This document shows, piece after piece, positions 22,162 through 28,416 of a stretch of 28,416 nt of DNA; the stretch's first letter is position 1, and every line of letters starts with the position of its first letter. The notes below the pieces were generated by a model. That model was given only the letters and a program-made list of their open reading frames with translations, did not search any database and was not told the origin of the DNA. The stretch comes from Bugula neritina. Taxonomy: Eukaryota; Bryozoa; Gymnolaemata; Cheilostomatida; Bugulidae. Location: contig CAXIUT010000190.1 in NCBI GenBank assembly GCA_964035545.1, positions 1-28,416 on the forward strand, written 5' to 3'. Both the position numbers and the translations under genes were made by a program.

Positions 22162-22401
22162 TCACTGTTCGGGTTAATCACGGATGTTGCTGCCCATGAG
22201 TAGAGTATTATAGAGGTCGCTGGAGTAGGGAGAGTGTTGGTGTGATCCTCGTTCGATATCCATTTGATTTCGAAGTTATTGAAGACGACCTTTCAAAGGG
22301 TTGCTGGGAGTGAATTGTGGATTATTGCGGTTTGGTGGTTGAATATCTTGCATATCTTCTTATGCTTTTATTTGAATTACAGTTGGTTTTCTAAAGATCA
22401 T
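22162..22401 (-). CDS. CDC26: CDC26-like subunit of the anaphase-promoting complex
   Basis: 79 aa, no intron, stop TGA 22162-22164. The start MIFRKPTVIQIKAEEDMQD matches the hallmark of CDC26/APC12: an N-terminal Met, then R-K-P-T, alternating hydrophobics and an acidic helix. In known structures this N-terminus inserts into the TPR groove of APC6/CDC16. The rest is polar and disordered (PNRNNPQFTPSNPLKG, GSHQHSPYSS), as in other CDC26 proteins, and length is normal for the family. The call rests on the N-terminal about 18 residues, so it is probable rather than certain. Neighbours are the WD40 gene (convergent) and a gene 50 bp upstream on the same strand. Confidence 0.65.
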
Positions 22402-22451
22402 TTTTGTTTGAATTATTATGATTATGAATAGTTTAAATAACAGAATTATAG

Positions 22452-23348
22452 TCATCTATCATGGTCTTATTGCTTTGTTTATTGAAAAGCTTATCTTTCT
22501 CTTCCTGCTTTATTTATATTTTCACTATTGGCAATAGTGTTCGATAGCATGTCATAGATCTATACTACATTTTCGATCAGCTTCTCTTTCTATTTTTCTA
22601 TTCTACCTCCTCTTTGAGTTTAAAGCAACTAAAAAATAGTGTTATCAATAAGTTGAGAACAGTTTTTGTAATTTTCTTATTAGTTGTTAACTCTTTGAGC
22701 CAAAAGAAGAGAATCATCTTTTCTTTTCATTTGTTTCTGAGGGCTATGAAATTCTTGCTCTTGTAATTTAACTTCAATAGAAGCATCGTCTTTTTTCAAT
22801 TCAAAAGCAGATTTACCCTCACTATGAGCCTTGTTCAAAATTATATTTGCCTTGAAGAAACCTGTGCTAGATTTCTTCTCTCTATCCTGAATTATAGTCT
22901 CTATTTCCTCATTTTCTGGAAAACCCTATTCTTATTCAACAAAATTTTATTAAATACAGTAATCATCTTCATATTGATCGATTCCATCTAGTTTATCTCT
23001 TAGTTGTTCTTTAGTTATAAAGAGAATAACTCTTTTACTACCATGCATGTGATTTCTTGGATGTCGAATACTGAAGTTAGCATTCACTACCATCTTTAAA
23101 AACTCTTTCAAGTTACATTCAAAAGTCCCTTCGATCAACGAATTCAGTTGATGAATCTCGTCATGATCATATGTGAAAGCGAATCCAAAACCACCTCGTA
23201 TATACCTGATTATTCCTTCATACTTGCGGAAAGAGTTGGTTAGAAAGTATTTGACTTGTTTAAAGAAGTTTTTTTTGAATTTTTATCGATTTTCTTCTTA
23301 ATCCTCTTTGTTTTGACTTGTTTGAGCTTGTTCTTTAGTTTGTTGCAT
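22452..23348 (-). CDS. Uncharacterised 298-aa protein
   Basis: Single frame, 299 codons, ATG 23348 to TGA 22452-22454. It begins MQQTKEQAQTSQNKED. A compact-looking region around residues 25-125 includes FFKQVKYFLTNSFRKYEG, RYIRGGFGFAFTYDHDE and HPRNHMHGSKRVILFITKEQ. Next is an acidic linker (EENFVEEEEGFPENEE), then a charged, coiled-coil-like C-terminal half (LAQRVNNEEENYKNCSQL, EKLIENVVEIYDMLSN). I do not recognise the family. It is divergent to MCM7 (149-bp shared region) and lies 50 bp upstream of the CDC26-like gene on the same strand. Confidence 0.7.
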
Positions 23349-23497
23349 GTTATAATTTTATTGATGATGAGAGATGAGTATAAGCAGTCATTTTTGATTG
23401 TTGAAAGTTGGAGGTGCATTTGTGTAGTTTTATCTATCGATGTTATCTATTTAAGGAGAGCGGCAAAATCAACATATAATAACTGATTTAAATAGCA
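23349..23497. promoter_or_regulatory. Divergent intergenic region upstream of MCM7
   Basis: A 149-bp gap between the divergent 298-aa gene and MCM7 that should contain both promoters. I see no named motif in it. Confidence 0.4.
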
Positions 23498-25804
23498 ATG
23501 AAGCTGAAGGCACCTCGACAACTTTCATATGAAGACCAACGCTCCCGTATCAAAGACTTCCTGAACTCATACTAAGACCATGACTCACCCTTCCAACACT
23601 CCTTGTATGGAATAAAAAAATACCTCATTAGATTGGTACTTATCCATCTATTTAGCAAGCTATAGCTGATGAGGAAACTCAAACTTTAGAAATAGACTTG
23701 GAGGACATTGAAGGACACTTCCGTAAAGAAGAAGAAAAGCTCATGGTGGACAGAATAAAGTCAAATACCGCCAGATATATCGAAATTTTTACTCAAGTTG
23801 CATATGAAATGATGCCTTAAAGAATTGCACCAATTGATCCAGATGAAGTAATAATAGCTCTATTCAGGAATTAAGACATAAATTTGAAACCTTTCTCATC
23901 GATAAAAGAAAATAAAGCTAAGAAGCAGAGAATCAACACCAGCACCACCTTGAACCAAATGAACGCGTTCCTATTGCTTCTCACAAAACCTTTGATGTCG
24001 CCATCTTGTATGGTCCTAATGCTAAAATTAAACCAAAAGCTATTTCGAATTTAGCTGCTGAGAACATTGGTTCCCTTGTAATAGTCAAAGCTATTGTTGT
24101 TAGGGCTAGTGAAGTGAAGCCTTAAATTTCAGTTGCTACTTTTGCTTGTGATATTTGTGGATGCTAGAACTATCTCTAAGTTCTTGACAATAACTATAAG
24201 CCATTGGACAAGTGTACTTCTAAGAAATGTGTTGAAAATAGAGTCAATGGAAAGTTACTATTTCTTCCAGGACATTCTAAATTTAGACCTCATCAAGAGT
24301 TAAGAATCCAAGAAACACCAGATCAACTCAGAGATGGTAGAATTCCAAGAACCTATTCACTTCAACTTAAAGATTCAAACGTGAGATAAGCTGTACCAGG
24401 AGACATCATACTTGTTCAGGGAATATTACATCCAAATAAAAAGTTAGGATATAGACATCAAAATGAACTATCTTTTGAATGTTTTATCTAGGCTATCAAA
24501 ATAAAAAGATAGAAAAAAAAATACATTTAGATGAGTCTTAATCAGAATCAAGTCGAATAAATTGAAGGAATTAGAGCTAGTCTTGATTAAGAAATGCTTT
24601 TTAATCGCATGTCAGCATCAATTGCTCCTGAAATATATGGCATGTAAACAGTAAAACAAGCCTTATTGCTGCTTATGGCAGGTGGAGTTACTAAATAAAC
24701 TCATGACAATCTCAAAATCAGAGGATAAATAAATATTGCACTGATTGGTGACCCTGGAATAGCTAAATCTCAACTTTTAAAACATATTTCTTATCTTGCT
24801 CCTAGGGCAGTTTATACAACAGGTAAGGGAAGTTCAGGAGTTGGTCTTACTGCAGCTATTGTCCTTGATCCCTCAAGCAAATAATTATCATTGGAAGCTG
24901 GAGCACTAGTATTAGCAGATATGGGCATTTGTTGTATTGATTAGTTTGATAAGATGGAAGAGAATGATAGAACAGCGATTCACGAGGTAATGGAGCAGCA
25001 AACAGTATCAATAGCTAAGGCTGGAATCACTACTACACTCAACGCAAGAACTTCAGTTTTGGCAGCAGCTAATCCTCTTTATGGTAGATATAATAAGAAA
25101 GAAAGCATTCATAAAAATATCAATTTGCCTGCTGCTCTTCTATCAAGATTCGATCTCATTTTTATTCTTGTTGATGAGGCAGAAAAAGAAAAAGATCTAT
25201 CATTGGTTAGACATATTGGAAAAGTTCATCAGACTTCAAAAAAATATGCTGCATAAGGACTATTTTCACCTGAATTCCTGAGATCATATATTGCTTATTC
25301 AAAGAGATTCAATCCAACTATCAGCGAAGAGTTGCATAGTATTCTGATAAGCAAATATATCGATAAACGTCAAGAACAAGCATCATTATCTCTGAACATC
25401 AATGAAAAAGATAAATACTATACAACTCGTAGTCTATTGGCTTTGATTCGACTATGCCAGGCTCGCGTACTTATTGATTTATTTAGGCCCGTCTAAGATT
25501 TTCAAATAAAGTGTCTCTAGGTGATATCTCTGAATGTATGGAATTGATGGAAAAGGCTCAGAAAAGTGTGGAGTTGTAGCGTGAAGAAAGAAAACCTATG
25601 CATGATTACCGTTCATTGATTTTTTAGACTTTGAAGGAGATGTGTAGATATGCTGATAAACGTAGCGTGGAATTGAATTTGTTGAAGAAAAGAATCATTA
25701 CAAGAGGACATACTGAAAATGAGTTAGATGATACCATTGATGAGTATTTAAGGTTAAATCTGATCATGAAACAAGACAATTTCATTACACTTATTGAAGG
25801 ATGA
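23498..25804 (+). CDS. MCM7: MCM7, replicative helicase subunit
   Basis: 748 aa; one of six subunits of the MCM2-7 helicase that licenses and unwinds origins in the nucleus. Three introns, each exactly 20 nt (23636-23655, 23848-23867, 25467-25486). N-terminal OB region with a C4 zinc finger (Cys about 204, 207, 226, 231) and [14 protein letters not shown]+ core: Walker [10 protein letters not shown] (about 404), [14 protein letters not shown], Walker B ICCIDEFDKM, sensor 1 [11 protein letters not shown], arginine finger LLSRFD (about 535). [16 protein letters not shown] with [19 protein letters not shown] assigns it to MCM7 rather than MCM2 or MCM4. The C-terminal winged helix ends at TGA 25802-25804. 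The Walker B Glu is written TAG (24942-24944). Length is normal and all catalytic motifs are intact. Confidence 0.97.
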
Positions 25805-25920
25805 TCTGTTTTACCTATATTTCTATTTATTATATCTATCATGAATAGCAAAACTAATATAAAGTTTATTTATCAATAATCAACTGAAAATGTCGAAAAA
25901 CTTCATCAAAATATACTTTA

Positions 25921-26964
25921 TCAAAGGTTAAGACGGAAGTAGACTCTCCCTCCTATGTTGATCGACCCTGGAGCTGGCTATAATCGATGGACTGATGATT
26001 CCATTGATGATGTTCGACCTATTATGGCTAAAGGATAGGAATCACGGTGTCTAACTCCTGATTAATATGAATGATTATAACCAAAACTTCCTTCTTTGAG
26101 ACTTCTGAAGCGATCTGAGTCTTTTAAATATCCAAATTTGTCTGACTCTTTAAAGGTTCCGAATTTATCTGATTCTCTTGATTCTTTGAACCTTGAATTT
26201 CTCATTCCTTACCCTCCTGGTCTTTTGCTACTGATAAGTTATTAATCAGCTGAAGTATAATAATTTGAGCCATATGCCATTGATTTTTTGAATTTTTAAT
26301 CATATTATGATTAAAACATGTCTTTATTACTTTAGTTGGAATGTCTTGAATCTCTTCTTCGAGGATCAATGACATTGAAATTAGGAGATTGTCTGAGAAC
26401 TTAATCCTAAAATTCTTATCTTTTATTTGACCTCACAGGTAGTAAGTTAGTTTTGGGACTGATGTAGTACTCTTCTGTTTTATCTTTATTTGATCTATTT
26501 GATCTAAAGGTATCGGGAGATCGTGCATTAGTATGATATATATTATTTTGTGATGTTTGGTAGTATTCGTTTTATTGTCTATTTGGCATTTGATTTAATG
26601 GTTCTGCTTGATATCTTAAACCTTCAGCTCCATATATTTCAAATTGTCTTCTTTATCGATCTTACAATTCTCGTTTCCATCTGTCTTTTGTCTAGAGGAT
26701 ACCATTTTTAGCTGGAAAATGTTTTTGAGTGAGAGGTTGAGCTCCTCTAGAAAGAGATGAGGGTCTCTGAGGGGAAGTTACTGAGCTGTTGCGAAGAGAA
26801 ATATTATGTGCACTTGTAGTAAAGGGATTTTTATGTTGAAGGTACTGAAGGGTCAGGTCAGAAGTGGGAGTAGCTGAGGAAGGTTGTCTGGCTTGAGGAT
26901 TTGCTACATGAAAGTTTTTTCTAAAGAGGAATTGGTCGTTATTAGAAACAAAGGGATTAATCAT
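25921..26964 (-). CDS. Ser/Arg/Asn-rich disordered protein, 347 aa
   Basis: Intronless frame, 348 codons, ATG 26964 to TGA 25921-25923. It starts MINPFVSNNDQFLFRKNF. A short charged helix follows at about residues 90-115 (LETKDRWKRELEDRERRQFE), then Tyr/Asn/Ser/Arg-rich sequence. Around residues 260-295 there is a tandem-like run of the form F-K-E-S-D-K-F-G / L-K-D-S-D-R-F-R (SDKFGTFKESDKFGYLKDSD), an internal degenerate about 10-residue repeat. No catalytic domain; probably an intrinsically disordered structural or cytoskeletal protein. It converges with MCM7, with 116 bp between stops. Function unknown. Confidence 0.65.
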
Positions 26965-27065
26965 CTATAATTACGAGATCATTCTCACTATAAGGCTTCA
27001 TACAATAAACTATCTTACTTATTTTTTATTTATTTAATAAATAGACAAATAATAAAGTTTATCAA

Positions 27066-28139
27066 TCACCTTTTGATTGAACTAATAGCAGGTAATCTTC
27101 CCACAACTCTTTAATTTTTCCATTGTATTTTATTATCTTTATCTGATGAAGGAGGTTTCTTGTCATTATCCCACTATATTTTAGACACTCTACTAAATAT
27201 CTTGTTATAAAGATGTTGTAAAATCTACTAGTTAGATAGAACTTTAACCAATAGTTATAGTTTATCTTCTTGTTTGAAATCTTAGAAACTACAATCAGTC
27301 ATTCTTTTCCTTATACTAATTTTCTTTTTGAGTTAGTTAACTGTTTTTATAAAAAACTATTCAATCGAACTAACTTTCTATATTATTTTTGAATTGACAG
27401 ATGATAAATCTCTATTTCTTCTTTTCATCACTGATAACTGATGATTGGCTCTTCTTAATTCATGATCCTGAATGTATGCTTCTTTTGCTTTTTATGGATT
27501 GACGCTTATGGTTTGATATTGTGGACTAAGAGCTCGAAGATCTTAAATTGATCGACTACTGCCAATGGTGTTTTTATCTGGTTGACGAATTTCAGTAGCA
27601 AAAGTGAGATCTCCTTGCCTTTTAACTTATTAGGTTGGTTTATTTAACATGAGATGTTTGATTTTAGCATGTAAGGAGTTGATTTATCTTTGTTGTGTAC
27701 TAATTTATCCTTTGAGAGTAAAGACAATTTTATCTTTTTTTTATAAATTATTCAATAATCTTTTTTAATTTTATTCTAAAAATTGAACTTTTTTAAGTAA
27801 ATTCGATAGCATTCCCTCATTCTAATAATCTTAGATCTTTTTTTCATATGATTCAATACGTGTTTGATACTATTTCAAAGCATTTTATATTTTGAAGATA
27901 TGTTGTTTGTAAGAATTGACAAATTATGTTTATTGTCCTTTTAACATATTATTAACTTTTCCTTAGATGTTGACTGTAAATAGATTGAGATCTTTTACTA
28001 GTTACTAGATTTATTTGACATTTCCCTATATTAAATCTAATATACTTAGTAACGGTAACTGCTTATCTAGGGCAAATTCACATGGATCTACTGTTTCTAC
28101 ATTTTCTACCTTTTATTAGTTTTATTATTATGAAGGCAT
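27066..28139 (-). CDS. Coiled-coil protein, 357 aa
   Basis: Intronless frame of 358 codons from ATG 28139 to TGA 27066-27068. An acidic N-terminus ([19 protein letters not shown]) is followed by a long coiled coil at about residues 30-170 ([55 protein letters not shown]). A polar linker ([31 protein letters not shown]) and a second coiled-coil segment come next, and the end is basic ([14 protein letters not shown]). The start codon is only 61 bp from array 3, so the promoter must be very short if the array is a real chromosome end in some copies. Not recognised; cytoskeletal or basal-body scaffold is possible. Confidence 0.7.
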
Positions 28140-28200
28140 TTTTAAAACATATTCAATAGAATAATCATATCCAACATCGAATAATATAACAAAATATTTA

Positions 28201-28293
28201 GGGGTTGGGGTTGGGGTTGGGGTTGGGGTTGGGGTTGGGGTTGGGGTTGGGGTTGGGGTTGGGGTTGGGGTTGGGGTTGGGGTTGGGGTTGGG
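28201..28293 (+). repeat. Internal telomeric array 3, (GGGGTT)15 GGG
   Basis: Ninety-three bases of perfect G4T2 repeat close to the right end, starting directly after ...AAAATATTTA and ending in TTGGG before CTTTCTAAATAATAA. It is longer than the terminal array and is separated from it by only 42 bp. Confidence 0.97.
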
Positions 28294-28335
28294 CTTTCTA
28301 AATAATAATATATTAAGATAAATATTTTATTCTTG
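28294..28335. other. AT-rich spacer between two telomeric arrays
   Basis: A 42-bp, almost purely AT spacer (CTTTCTAAATAATAATATAT...) that separates array 3 from the terminal telomere. It contains no ORF and does not look like a copy of the DNA just left of array 3. The final G (28335) adds a fifth G to the first unit of the terminal array. Confidence 0.8.
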
Positions 28336-28416
28336 GGGGTTGGGGTTGGGGTTGGGGTTGGGGTTGGGGTTGGGGTTGGGGTTGGGGTTGGGGTTGGGGT
28401 TGGGGTTGGGGTTGGG
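28336..28416. repeat. Right macronuclear telomere, (GGGGTT)13 GGG
   Basis: Eighty-one bases of G4T2 repeat reaching the end of the window in the correct orientation for a right chromosome end. It ends in TTGGG, the same terminal register as the left telomere's G-strand and as all three internal arrays. Confidence 0.95.

Noticed and set aside
389-28139. Reading TAA/TAG as glutamine, as in Tetrahymena or Paramecium
   Set aside because: Invariant Glu columns (MCM Walker B, Rab TAGQE and GVEF, TTLL FELFGYD) carry TAA or TAG, which fits Glu and not Gln.
1-28416. tRNA or rRNA genes, transposons, insertion sequences, CRISPR arrays
   Set aside because: Gaps between genes are short and AT-rich. I saw no cloverleaf-like or rRNA-like sequence, no transposase motif, no terminal inverted repeats and no direct-repeat/spacer pattern other than the telomeric arrays.

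Overview
The window reads as a telomere-to-telomere macronuclear chromosome of a ciliate. It opens with a C4A2 array, the left telomere with its G-strand 3' end outward, and closes with a G4T2 array, the right telomere. Conserved genes can only be read through TAA and TAG, with TGA as the sole stop. At invariant positions TAA/TAG stand for glutamate, not glutamine: the MCM Walker B Asp-Glu, the Rab WDTAGQE and GVEF motifs, FELFGYD of a TTLL enzyme and TGE of TrpRS. This is the peritrich nuclear code (NCBI table 30), so a peritrich oligohymenophorean (Vorticella/Carchesium/Campanella relatives) is the best guess. The DNA is AT-rich and genes are separated by about 40-200 bp. Introns are tiny: of 22 located, 12 are exactly 20 nt and the rest 21-35 nt.

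Layout, left to right. Telomere (1-86). EF-hand protein (+). Rab11-like GTPase (-). Uncharacterised 538-aa protein (-). TTLL-type glutamylase (+). Two small proteins (-). NEK10-like ARM-kinase (-). A 94-aa protein (-). Cytosolic TrpRS (-). Ser/Lys-rich basic protein (+). Single-span small protein (+). Tail-anchored coiled-coil protein (+). Uncharacterised 808-aa protein (+). Internal G4T2 array 1 (17522-17584). Large TPR protein (+) whose frame runs through array 1. Internal array 2 (21023-21073). WD40 protein (+). CDC26-like APC/C subunit (-). Uncharacterised 298-aa protein (-). MCM7 (+). Ser/Arg/Asn-rich protein (-). Coiled-coil protein (-). Internal array 3 (28201-28293). A 42-bp AT-rich spacer. 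Terminal array 4 (28336-28416).

The genes do not form an operon. Recognisable roles are replication and cell cycle (MCM7, CDC26), translation (TrpRS), trafficking (Rab), and the ciliary/microtubule system (TTLL, NEK10-like kinase; TPR and WD40 proteins are possible members).

The most unusual feature is the set of three internal telomeric arrays. All are in the same orientation as the right telomere, and all end in the same partial unit (TTGGG) as the true chromosome end. One of them is translated in frame as a Gly-Leu tract at the N-terminus of the TPR protein. Three genes carry single-base frame disruptions that could be assembly indels or real events.
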